64,000 nt of DNA from Bacteroidota bacterium. GTDB taxonomy: Bacteria; Bacteroidota; Bacteroidia; Bacteroidales; Cfx3-03. The position numbers and the translations under genes are program-made. The stretch covers positions 4,204,675 to 4,268,674 of the forward strand of contig JACAUB010000001.1 of NCBI GenBank assembly GCA_013390605.1, in the 5' to 3' direction. This document shows, in pieces, positions 33,727 to 40,884 of this stretch (its first letter is position 1; the number at the start of each line of letters is the position of its first letter). The notes under the pieces were generated by a model that was not told the DNA's origin, ran no database searches, and saw nothing but the letters and a program-made list of their open reading frames with translations.

Positions 33727-33978
33727 TTATTTCTTCTTCATATATACCTTGAAGTATCCATTTTCTTCAACAGATCCAAGATATTCGTGACCTTGCTTAC
33801 CACACCATTTTGGGATATCTACTTTTGTTCCTTCATCAGCCGACAGGATTTCCATAATATCACCGGCTTTAATGGAACCAATAGCTTTTTTTGCTTCCAA
33901 TAATGGACCCGGACAAGCAGTTCCACGGGCATCAACAGACTTTGCTACTACTACATTCTTAAACTCTTCGATTGTCAT
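33727..33978 (-). CDS. tusA: TusA-family sulfur carrier
   Basis: 83 residues with VDARGTACPGPLLEAKKAI; the catalytic C22 of CPGP carries persulfide in this family. A second cysteine, C59 in KWCGKQGHE, is common in the SirA/YedF-type branch. It is cytosolic. It lies between DsrE2 and the MvhD-like gene. The TusA-DsrE combination is known for shuttling sulfur in dissimilatory sulfur oxidation; here it is next to a Qmo-type complex instead. Confidence 0.92.
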   Translation of the reverse strand: MTIEEFKNVVVAKSVDARGTACPGPLLEAKKAIGSIKAGDIMEILSADEGTKVDIPKWCGKQGHEYLGSVEENGYFKVYMKKK

Positions 33979-34014
33979 AACTTTATTTTTTATTGAATTT
34001 ATAATTATTGATAA

Positions 34015-34581
34015 TTAGATAAATAACTGCATGCTACTTTCATTAGCATCACAAACAAAAGTGGCAGCACCTGCATATGTCAGATGTGGATAATCAAACA
34101 TCTCTTCTTTCTTGAAGCCCATAAGGCTCATTGACATTTCGCAAACCACTATTTCAATCTCCAGATCACCAGCCTCTTTAAACATCTGTTCTAAAGAAAG
34201 AACACCTTGTTTCTTCATCAGATGTTTAATCATGACCGGCCCCATACCTGCCATATTCATTTTTGAAAGGCTTAATTTATCTTTCCCTTTGGGTAGCATC
34301 AGGCCAAACATCTTAGAAATAAAATCTTTACCTTTTGCCTTTTTGTGATTGGATCTTAAAGCTGATAAAGCCCAGAATGAAAAGAATAATTTCACTTTCG
34401 TATCCATTGCAGCCGCAGCTAATGAAATGACCATTGCAGCTAAGATCTTGTCAAAATCTCCTGATACGATAGCAATAGATAATTGGTCTTTTCGAGAGTT
34501 CTCTAAAAAAGAAACCTTTCCTTTTAATGCTTCAATTTGTTCCTGTAATTGATTAATCTGATCTTTAAATTCTTGTTCCAT
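34015..34581 (-). CDS. DsrE2-type (DsrE/DsrF/DrsH-like) protein with N-terminal coiled coil
   Basis: 188 residues. A short coiled coil (1-28, EQEFKDQINQLQEQIEALKG) precedes a DsrE-like fold with candidate sulfur-binding C147 (VVCEMSMSLMGF) and C177 near the end. A hydrophobic stretch (about 46-75) matches the DsrE2 pattern, which may associate with the membrane. It lies 36 nt upstream of tusA. It probably exchanges sulfane sulfur with TusA (inference from family). Confidence 0.86.
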   Translation of the reverse strand: MEQEFKDQINQLQEQIEALKGKVSFLENSRKDQLSIAIVSGDFDKILAAMVISLAAAAMDTKVKLFFSFWALSALRSNHKKAKGKDFISKMFGLMLPKGKDKLSLSKMNMAGMGPVMIKHLMKKQGVLSLEQMFKEAGDLEIEIVVCEMSMSLMGFKKEEMFDYPHLTYAGAATFVCDANESSMQLFI

Positions 34582-34664
34582 GAAATATATTATTATTCTT
34601 TATTTTTAATTTTTATAAACCCTCAAACATCTAACTTAGTGATAAGATACTTTTAGTATTTTAT

Positions 34665-35033
34665 TTAATATGTAACAACCGATGTAGCCGACAGTACTTC
34701 AGTGACTACAGTTCCTGCCGCTATAATTAAAGAACCGCATACAAGCTCATCTGCTGATATGTTTCGTTCTTTCAAACAGGGAGAATATAACATAAGCTTA
34801 CCTCCAAGCTCAATAAAAGTGTCTAATAGCTGCTTAAGCGGCATCAATCCTTTCGCAGTAATTTTTTCGGCTTCTCCTTTTTTGGCGATCACAACAGCCG
34901 AAGCTTGCAGAATAACGACCACTTCAACATCCATACTTTGAGCTGCAGTAGCAAGAACAAATGGCAGTGTTGCTTTCTCCGGATTTTCATCACCCACAGT
35001 GCTTATAATCACTATTTTTTCATTTTCAGCCAT
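34665..35033 (-). CDS. DsrE-family sulfur-transfer-like protein
   Basis: 122 residues with a DsrE fold: KIVIISTVGDENPEKATLPFVLATAA, then KLMLYSPCLKERNI with conserved-position C86, and C99. It is the first gene of the minus-strand sulfur operon. A promoter-like TAATTTTG lies 30 nt upstream, beneath the dyad shared with the divergent Crp/Fnr gene. With DsrE2 and TusA it forms a three-member sulfur relay set. Confidence 0.88.
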   Translation of the reverse strand: MAENEKIVIISTVGDENPEKATLPFVLATAAQSMDVEVVVILQASAVVIAKKGEAEKITAKGLMPLKQLLDTFIELGGKLMLYSPCLKERNISADELVCGSLIIAAGTVVTEVLSATSVVTY

Positions 35034-35062
35034 GACTTTATTTTTTTTATGTTAGATAACCG

Positions 35063-35070
35063 CAAAATTA
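35063..35070 (-). promoter_or_regulatory. -7 promoter element for the sulfur/Qmo-like operon
   Basis: On the minus strand TAATTTTG matches TAnnTTTG exactly, 30 nt before ATG 35033. The nested dyad at 35084-35128 is centred about 40 bp upstream of this element, where an activator could contact RNA polymerase. Confidence 0.6.
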
Positions 35071-35083
35071 GATGCATTCATTC

Positions 35084-35128
35084 CACAACTTTCGAAGTTA
35101 CCTGTGCAGGTTACCGTTTAAAGTTGTG
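35084..35128. promoter_or_regulatory. Nested dyad operator between the dsrE-like and Crp/Fnr genes
   Basis: Outer arms CACAACTTT (35084-35092) and AAAGTTGTG (35120-35128) are perfect complements. Inner arms ACCTG (35100-35104) and CAGGT (35107-35111) share the same centre within half a base. The symmetry of two nested arms in a 125-nt divergent promoter region suggests a regulator site controlling both directions. Confidence 0.65.
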
Positions 35129-35140
35129 ACATAGCTCACA
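35125..35140 (+). promoter_or_regulatory. Crp/Fnr-type site (TGTGA-N6-TCACA)
   Basis: TGTGA at 35125-35129 and TCACA at 35136-35140, six nt apart, form the exact Crp consensus half-sites. The centre is about 25 nt before ATG 35158 of the Crp/Fnr gene, so self-regulation is likely. It overlaps the right outer arm of the nested dyad by 4 nt, so binding at the two sites may compete. Confidence 0.68.
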
Positions 35141-35157
35141 TTTATTACCTTTACCAA

Positions 35158-35835
35158 ATGAATAATGATTGTAAAATATGTGTTCTCAAGTCAAAGGCGG
35201 CTGAAACACTTGGCGAAGATCATCTTGAACATTTATCATGCAATAACGCAATGGTACGATTCAAGAAAGGAGATTCTATCATCAAACAGGGGATGTTTTC
35301 TACCAATGTAGTTTATCTGCGAAGTGGTTTGGCAAAAATTCATATCACAGGTCCTTATTACGAACAGATTGTTCGTATCATCAAAGCACCTTGCTATCTG
35401 GGTCTTCCCACAACGATTGGAGATAAAATAAACCAGTATTCTGTTACTGCAATTAAAGATGTTGAGGTTTGCTTTATTGACATTAACGCGTTTCGACTTC
35501 TATTGAGAGAGACTGAGCATTTCTCATATGAGATCATACTTGAGCTATGTAAAAATGAACTGGAATCTATTCGTCGATGTGCTAATCGTACACAGAAACA
35601 AACCAGAGGAAATATTGCGGATGTGATTTTAGAGTTTGCTGATGTTATTTATGAATCAGACAGTTTCACCTTACCTATTTCGCAAGCTGAGATCGGAAAT
35701 CTTGTTGATACCAGTAGAGAAAGTGTAAGTCGCATTTTAACTGAATTTCATAAAGATGGAATACTCAAAATTACAGGGAAGAAAGTTGAGATCATCAATA
35801 AAAAGTCACTATTGTTAATTAGCCAAAACGGATAA
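35158..35835 (+). CDS. Crp/Fnr-family regulator with N-terminal cysteines
   Basis: 225 residues. An N-terminal cysteine pair (C5, C8), then C28 and C79 inside the cyclic-nucleotide-binding-type beta roll (GDSIIKQGMFSTNVVYLRSGLAKIH), are followed by a dimer helix and an HTH (LPISQAEIGNLVDTSRESVSRIL). Four cysteines could bind an Fe-S cluster or sense persulfide, as Fnr-like proteins do, but the spacing is not that of E. coli Fnr. It is divergent from the sulfur/Qmo-like operon with shared operators, so it is the probable regulator. Confidence 0.88.
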   Translation: MNNDCKICVLKSKAAETLGEDHLEHLSCNNAMVRFKKGDSIIKQGMFSTNVVYLRSGLAKIHITGPYYEQIVRIIKAPCYLGLPTTIGDKINQYSVTAIKDVEVCFIDINAFRLLLRETEHFSYEIILELCKNELESIRRCANRTQKQTRGNIADVILEFADVIYESDSFTLPISQAEIGNLVDTSRESVSRILTEFHKDGILKITGKKVEIINKKSLLLISQNG

Positions 35836-35907
35836 AGCCGTTATTGATAAAGAAGCAACAACAACCAGAAATAAAATAAATAAACTCAAATAATTTACAT
35901 TATCATG

Positions 35908-35942
35908 GATCGTAAAATATTTATAATCAGTATTTTACGATC
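35908..35942 (+). terminator. Hairpin after the Crp/Fnr gene
   Basis: A perfect 12-bp stem (35908-35919 and 35931-35942) with an 11-nt loop lies 73 nt after the stop of the Crp/Fnr gene, followed by AAAATTT. The stem is AT-rich apart from the GATCG arms. A terminator is the simplest reading; a bidirectional one is possible because MarC converges on it. Confidence 0.5.
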
Positions 35943-36013
35943 AAAATTTCTCTCATTCTGCTTATTTTACTTAGGTTAACTAATTCTTTATCAGTAGTAT
36001 TACAGTCATTGGG

Positions 36014-36091
36014 TCCGGCATGAGTCCGGCGTGGATCCAGCGTGCTTCCGCCATGACTCCCACTAATTATTGGAGCTATGGCGGAAGCACG
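36014..36091. repeat. GC-rich palindromic element of 11-bp units (copy A)
   Basis: TCC recurs at 36014, 36025, 36036, 36047 and 36058, exactly 11 bp apart. The units run TCCGGCATGAG, TCCGGCGTGGA, TCCAGCGTGCT, TCCGCCATGAC. The right half is the inverse: 36078-36091 is a perfect 14-nt complement of 36041-36054, and 11-nt units can also be read on the minus strand. The dyad centre is about 36066, in an AT-rich core. The block is much richer in GC than its surroundings. Confidence 0.75.
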
Positions 36092-36212
36092 GTGCAAATA
36101 CAGGAAACTCATTAAGGATGCATAGATCATTATACCCTCATTATCATTGAATATTTGTGGAATAATAGAGGGATCTTAGTTAGGCTGTATTCGAACTATA
36201 AGTTACAAAAAT

Positions 36213-36860
36213 TTACAGCAATTTTATTAATCCATGCATTTTAAGAAATTCTATTCCTCCATCGAATATCATCTGGATTCCGATGGTAGCAATGATAAGA
36301 CCTATAATTCTGACAAAGGCTGACATTACATTAAGTTTTATTAACACTTTCCCAATATTTTTTGCATATAACATAATAATCAGATTAACACTAAGTGCTG
36401 CAAATACAGCGAGTACCGTAACCAATGATCCATATTGTACAGGGAATGTAACCGTTGCTGTAATAGTACCAGGACCTGCAATCATCGGAATAGCAATAGG
36501 AACCGAAGCGATATCCTGAATTCTTACATCTTTCCCAATATCTATCAAAACCCCTTTTTGAAGTGCGACCCATCCACTATAAACGAGAACAAATCCACAC
36601 ATGACGCGGAAAGAGTAAAGTTGAATTCTAAAGATGTAGCTAAAAATCACATTCCCCAGAAAAAGAAAGATCATTAAAATAATAAATGCAGTCAATGATG
36701 ATTTGATAGAGATATAACGCAATTCTTTATCATTCAGCTGCCCCTGTAATGAATTTATTACAAATATCTTTTGAATAGGATTGATCAAAGCCAACAACGT
36801 TATAAAAGAGCTAATAAAAGCAGCTGCTTTAAATGTAAAGAGAGACTCGAGAAAAATCAT
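36213..36860 (-). CDS. MarC-family integral membrane protein
   Basis: 215 residues with six TM helices. Family features are FITLLALINPIQKIFVINSL near the start, IPIAIPMIAGPGTITATV in the middle, and IIGLIIATIGIQMIFDGG at the end. MarC proteins are inner-membrane proteins of unknown transport role; the older link to multiple antibiotic resistance in E. coli is not supported. It stands alone, 180 nt downstream of pstB on the same strand. Confidence 0.88.
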   Translation of the reverse strand: MIFLESLFTFKAAAFISSFITLLALINPIQKIFVINSLQGQLNDKELRYISIKSSLTAFIILMIFLFLGNVIFSYIFRIQLYSFRVMCGFVLVYSGWVALQKGVLIDIGKDVRIQDIASVPIAIPMIAGPGTITATVTFPVQYGSLVTVLAVFAALSVNLIIMLYAKNIGKVLIKLNVMSAFVRIIGLIIATIGIQMIFDGGIEFLKMHGLIKLL

Positions 36861-37040
36861 AGACTTATAAGTAAGAGACAGTTGATATATAATTGATAAA
36901 CATTAATCAGATCGTTAAGTTCTTTTTGAATCCATACGAAAATTGAAATTTTCTCTTATATCTTTCATTAAAAATAATTCTACTGAAAGATGCGACTTAA
37001 AAACAACTATATTATAAAGTGAAAATAAAAATTGAAGGTA

Positions 37041-37799
37041 TCAACCAAACCTCCCGGTGATATAATTTTGTGTAGTTTTATTTTGGGGATTTGTAAAAAT
37101 ATCTGTAGTCGTATCATATTCTATCAGTTCTCCCAGATAAAAAAATGCAGCTTTATCACTTATTCTGCCGGCTTGCTGTGTGTTATGTGTAACAATGATG
37201 ATGGTATAATCTTTTTTTAGCTCAAGTAACAGCTCTTCTATTTTATTGGAAGAGATCGGATCAAGCGAAGAGGTTGGTTCGTCAAGTAAAAGTATATCCG
37301 GCTTCATAGAAAGTGAGCGAGCAATACAAAGTCGTTGTTGTTGTCCACCCGAAAGGAATGTTCCTTTCTTGTGCAACGTATCACGCACTTCATTCCAAAG
37401 TGCTGCTTTTATAAGAGAGTCTTCTACTATCTCTTCTTTTTGTGCCTTAGTGAGTTTTATATCATTTAGGCTATAACCTGCTATAACATTCTCAAATATG
37501 CTCATAGTAGGGAAAGGATTAGGCCGTTGAAAAACCATCCCTATTTTTCTTCGTAGCATTATTAAATTCATCAAATAGATATCCTCATCATGAAAATACA
37601 TATTTCCTTCGCTTTTTGCGCCAGAGGTTAACTCATGTAAACGGTTTATACAGCGAAGGAACGTTGTTTTACCACATCCTGAAGGTCCCATCAAAGCAAT
37701 AATTTCATTTTTGGGTATTTCAAGATTTATATCCTTCAAAACTTTGGTTTCTCCAAAGAACGCATTAAAATGCTTAACTGTTAAAATTGAATTTTCCAT
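37041..37799 (-). CDS. pstB: Phosphate ABC transporter ATP-binding protein PstB
   Basis: 252 residues. Walker A GPSGCGKTTFLRCINRL, signature LSGGQQQRLCIARSLSM, Walker B ILLLDEPTSSLDPIS, and H-loop THN. RCINRL after Walker A is characteristic of PstB. It powers high-affinity phosphate uptake at the inner membrane. Its start overlaps pstA by 19 nt, so it is translationally coupled. No phoU follows, which is less usual for pst operons. Confidence 0.95.
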   Translation of the reverse strand: MENSILTVKHFNAFFGETKVLKDINLEIPKNEIIALMGPSGCGKTTFLRCINRLHELTSGAKSEGNMYFHDEDIYLMNLIMLRRKIGMVFQRPNPFPTMSIFENVIAGYSLNDIKLTKAQKEEIVEDSLIKAALWNEVRDTLHKKGTFLSGGQQQRLCIARSLSMKPDILLLDEPTSSLDPISSNKIEELLLELKKDYTIIIVTHNTQQAGRISDKAAFFYLGELIEYDTTTDIFTNPQNKTTQNYITGRFG

Positions 37800-38626
37800 T
37801 TACGTTCTAAAATCTTTGTGAAAATATTTAAAATTAAAATCATCATGATAAGTACAAATGAAGCCCCCCAGGCAAGTTGATGCCACTCTTCGTAAGGACT
37901 ACTTGCATAATTAAAAATCAATAGCGGCAAGCTGCTCATAGGTTTTAAGATATTGGAATTGATAAATGGATTTCCAAAAGCAGTAAATAGCAGAGGGGCC
38001 GTCTCTCCAGCCACCCTTGAAATGCTTAATAAACTACCGGTTAAAATACCACTTAAACTTGCCGGCAACATAATGCGCAGAATTGTTTTGTAATAAGGTA
38101 CACCCAATGAAAGAGAAGCCTCTTTTATCGCATCAGGAATAAGCTTTAATGTTTCTTCGGTTGACTTAATAATGGGAGGCAACATCATAATTGCAAGAGC
38201 AATACTTCCAGAAATAGCTGAAAAATGGCCGGTAGGTTTAACAACCCATAGATATATAATAATTCCTAGTACAATTGAAGGAATACCTTGCAAAACATCT
38301 ACACACAAACCAACCCAATAAGCAAGTTTATCTTTCCGATATTCACTCAAATAAAGTCCGACCATTGTGCCAAAAGGAATTGCGATTATAGATGCAACAA
38401 TAATGATGATGATACTTCCAATCAAAGCATTTAAAATCCCTCCTCCTTTTTCACCAACCGGTTTGGGCAAGTTGATAAAGAATTCCCAATTAATAGATGA
38501 AACACCTTGTTTGGCAATATAAAAGATTATCAACAACAGTGGCACAGTTGATAATAATGTGAGCAAAACCACCCCACTTTTAAAAAGCTTGTCTTTAATA
38601 AACCTAAATCTGGTAAGCTTGTCCAT
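37781..38626 (-). CDS. pstA: Phosphate ABC transporter permease PstA
   Basis: 281 residues with six TM helices. The permease EAA-type loop is IKEASLSLGVPYYKTILRIMLP. GMVGLYLSEY-type sequence (TMVGLYLSEYRKDK) and a late SSLPLLIFNYASSP segment fit PstA. It pairs with PstC to form the phosphate channel. It starts 1 nt after pstC ends. Confidence 0.94.
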   Translation of the reverse strand: MDKLTRFRFIKDKLFKSGVVLLTLLSTVPLLLIIFYIAKQGVSSINWEFFINLPKPVGEKGGGILNALIGSIIIIIVASIIAIPFGTMVGLYLSEYRKDKLAYWVGLCVDVLQGIPSIVLGIIIYLWVVKPTGHFSAISGSIALAIMMLPPIIKSTEETLKLIPDAIKEASLSLGVPYYKTILRIMLPASLSGILTGSLLSISRVAGETAPLLFTAFGNPFINSNILKPMSSLPLLIFNYASSPYEEWHQLAWGASFVLIMMILILNIFTKILERKWKIQF

Positions 38627-38627
38627 A

Positions 38628-39590
38628 TTAGTTGATCATAAAACGTTTAATAATTTGCCGACCTAGCACATTTATCAATGTTGTTACAATGAATAGCATA
38701 AGTCCCATCTCAATAAGAGCCGAAAGATAAATAGTACCGGTAGCTTCGGTAAACTCGTTAGCAATTACACTGGCCATGGTATTTCCCGGGCTGAAGATAC
38801 TCTTAGGTATATCATGTGAATTTCCAATAAGCATGGTCACTGCCATAGTTTCGCCTAATGCTCTTCCAAGCGCAAGAAGCACCCCAGCGAATAAGCCTGA
38901 GCGGGTATACGGAATAATTATCTTCTTTATAACTTCAAAACGTGTTGCGCCAAGAGAATAAGCTCCTTCTTTTATGTGAGGAGGCACCATACTAATAACT
39001 TGACGGGATAACGACACAGAATAAGGCATGATCATTATGGCAAGAATAACGGACGATGTTAATATACCAACACCATAAGGTAGTACACCAAATTTTAATT
39101 CTATATCTCTTATTATTGGCACCAAGACAAATATCCCCCAGAAACCATAAATTACGGAGGGAATACTCGCAAGAAGTTCTATAATATTCTTGAAAACATT
39201 CGACACAATACCTTTAGGATAATATTCTCCTATAAATAAAGCGGTTGCAATAGAAAATGGCATGGAAATGATCAGAGCTAGCAGTGAAGTCAAAAGTGTC
39301 CCTATCAGGAAAGGCAATGCACCATACTCATCGGTCACCGGATCCCATGCTTTTCCATAAATAAATTTACTTCCAAGTTGGCTTATAGAAGGCATCGAGG
39401 ATATCGTAAGCGTGACAAAAATTGACAATAGGATGACTATTAAAATAATACCTGATGTTCCTAAAAGCTTCTGGAATATTTTTTCGAATAGAAAAATGTT
39501 TTTATGCTTTTCCAATTTTAAATTCTCTTTATTATTTTGAGTTATGCTCTTTATTAAAAATCGAGTATTCAGTAATTCTCTTAAATTCAT
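38628..39590 (-). CDS. pstC: Phosphate ABC transporter permease PstC
   Basis: 320 residues with a long N-terminal cytoplasmic stretch (about 1-50), then six TM helices. The EAA-type loop is HIKEGAYSLGATRFEVIKKIIIP, and GRALGETMAVTMLIGN is the PstC hallmark. It is separated from pstS by 131 nt that contain a hairpin, so the binding protein can be made in excess over the permease. Confidence 0.94.
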   Translation of the reverse strand: MNLRELLNTRFLIKSITQNNKENLKLEKHKNIFLFEKIFQKLLGTSGIILIVILLSIFVTLTISSMPSISQLGSKFIYGKAWDPVTDEYGALPFLIGTLLTSLLALIISMPFSIATALFIGEYYPKGIVSNVFKNIIELLASIPSVIYGFWGIFVLVPIIRDIELKFGVLPYGVGILTSSVILAIMIMPYSVSLSRQVISMVPPHIKEGAYSLGATRFEVIKKIIIPYTRSGLFAGVLLALGRALGETMAVTMLIGNSHDIPKSIFSPGNTMASVIANEFTEATGTIYLSALIEMGLMLFIVTTLINVLGRQIIKRFMIN

Positions 39591-39644
39591 TTCATGAGTT
39601 CTTCATTAACTGACAGTCGGCAATCTTAAATTTCAAAACAGAAT

Positions 39645-39673
39645 AAGGCACTCCCTTTGCTGGGAGTTGCCTT
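39645..39673 (-). terminator. Hairpin between pstS and pstC
   Basis: AAGGCACTCCC (39645-39655) pairs with GGGAGTTGCCTT (39662-39673) with one bulged T and a 6-nt loop. On the minus strand it follows pstS by 49 nt and is followed by a T-rich stretch. It is a probable partial terminator or mRNA-stabilising stem that lets pstS be expressed above pstCAB. Confidence 0.65.
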
Positions 39674-39721
39674 ACATGTATCAGTGAGTTGCTCAGTGTG
39701 TAAACAAACAATTCTTACCTG

Positions 39722-40798
39722 CTACAATAATGATTTTTTATTAAATACGATAGATTTCAAATTGGCTTCAACTACCTTCTTGGCTTGTTTTGGTAGTGGA
39801 GCATAAATTAAAGGAGTTGTAAATTCTTGTCCTTCATGTGTCATCCACCATACCAGTTTAACGACCTCTTTTGCTTTGCTCGCCGATCTTCCATCATAAT
39901 TTTGCTCCTTGTAAAGCAGAATCCATGTGAAGCTACTTATTGGATATCCATCAGGAGCGTCAGTATTAGTAATCGAAATACGTGCATGTGAAGGGATAGT
40001 AACATTAGCTGCTGCAGTTACCGATTTAATAGATGCCTCAACATATTTCCCCTTTTTATTTTTCAATAATCCAACTGGCATTTTGTTTTGCATTGCATAA
40101 ATTAACTCAACATAGCCGATAGCCCCTGGTGTTTGTTTTATCATTCCACTAACACCTTCGTTACCTTTTGCACCAAGGCCGACGGGCCAATCTACAGATG
40201 TTTTATGACCTACTTTCGCATTCCATTCCGGACTTACTTTTGACAAGTAATCTGTAAAAATGAAGGTAGTTCCGCTTCCATCTGCACGGTGTACAATAGA
40301 GATCGGCATATCTGGAAGTTTAGATGTTGGGTTGAGTTGTTTAATACGGGTATCGCTCCATTTTGTAATCTTTCCAAGAAAGATATCTGCCACTACATCT
40401 GGAGTAAATTTAAGCGTAGGATTGCCGGGTATGTTATAAGTAATAACAGCAGCGCCAAGACAAGTTGGAACATGTACTACATTTGCAGGCATTTTTGCAA
40501 GATCCTCATCGCTTAAAAAAGCATCCGAGGCACCAAAGTCTACAGTTTTACTCATTAACTGTTTGATTCCACCACCCGAACCAATAGATTGATAGTTAAT
40601 TTTAACTCCTGTTTTTTTGTTATACTCGCTAAACATTTTGGAATATAGAGGGTATGGAAAACTTGCTCCTGCTCCCAATAATTCCACATCGCTACCTGTA
40701 CTTTTTGTTACTGGCTTTGAAGCTGTAGCAAAACTGCTCGATAAGATTCCTACAAAAGCGATCATTGTAAGAATTGATAATAATCTGAAAGTTTTCAT
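39722..40798 (-). CDS. pstS: Phosphate-binding protein PstS
   Basis: 358 residues. The signal peptide is 1-26 (ends SSSFATA). LLGAGASFPYPLYSKMF and YQSIGSGGGIKQL start the PstS domain, and HRADGSGTTFIFTDYL is the phosphate-site segment. Length and motifs are typical. It delivers phosphate to PstCA in the periplasm. It is the first gene of the pst operon and has a -7 element 30 nt upstream. Confidence 0.95.
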   Translation of the reverse strand: MKTFRLLSILTMIAFVGILSSSFATASKPVTKSTGSDVELLGAGASFPYPLYSKMFSEYNKKTGVKINYQSIGSGGGIKQLMSKTVDFGASDAFLSDEDLAKMPANVVHVPTCLGAAVITYNIPGNPTLKFTPDVVADIFLGKITKWSDTRIKQLNPTSKLPDMPISIVHRADGSGTTFIFTDYLSKVSPEWNAKVGHKTSVDWPVGLGAKGNEGVSGMIKQTPGAIGYVELIYAMQNKMPVGLLKNKKGKYVEASIKSVTAAANVTIPSHARISITNTDAPDGYPISSFTWILLYKEQNYDGRSASKAKEVVKLVWWMTHEGQEFTTPLIYAPLPKQAKKVVEANLKSIVFNKKSLL

Positions 40799-40827
40799 GA
40801 AGTTATTTTTTAAAATGAATAATATCT

Positions 40828-40835
40828 CAAAGATA
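40828..40835 (-). promoter_or_regulatory. -7 promoter element for pstS
   Basis: On the minus strand TATCTTTG matches TAnnTTTG exactly, 30 nt before the pstS ATG. I see no obvious phosphate-box array next to it, in contrast to 42255-42325. Confidence 0.6.
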
Positions 40836-40884
40836 ATTGCACAATATAAAAAGGATGTTATTTGAAAATTATCTAAAAATTAAG

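Larger units (their letters stand above)
35836..36212. other. Intergenic region with a terminator hairpin and an 11-bp-phased element
   Basis: No gene is supported in this 377-nt gap. It contains the hairpin at 35908-35942 and the GC-rich palindromic element at 36014-36091, described separately. The remainder is AT-rich sequence without recognised structure. Confidence 0.6.

Noticed and set aside
28216..35033. The cluster as a dissimilatory sulfate reduction operon
   Set aside because: Qmo-like genes are present, but sat, aprAB and dsrAB are absent from the window, and TusA/DsrE/MvhD are not the usual sulfate-reduction neighbours.
36014..36091. CRISPR-like repeat
   Set aside because: The units are 11 bp, contiguous and inverted about a centre. 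There are no spacers and no cas genes.
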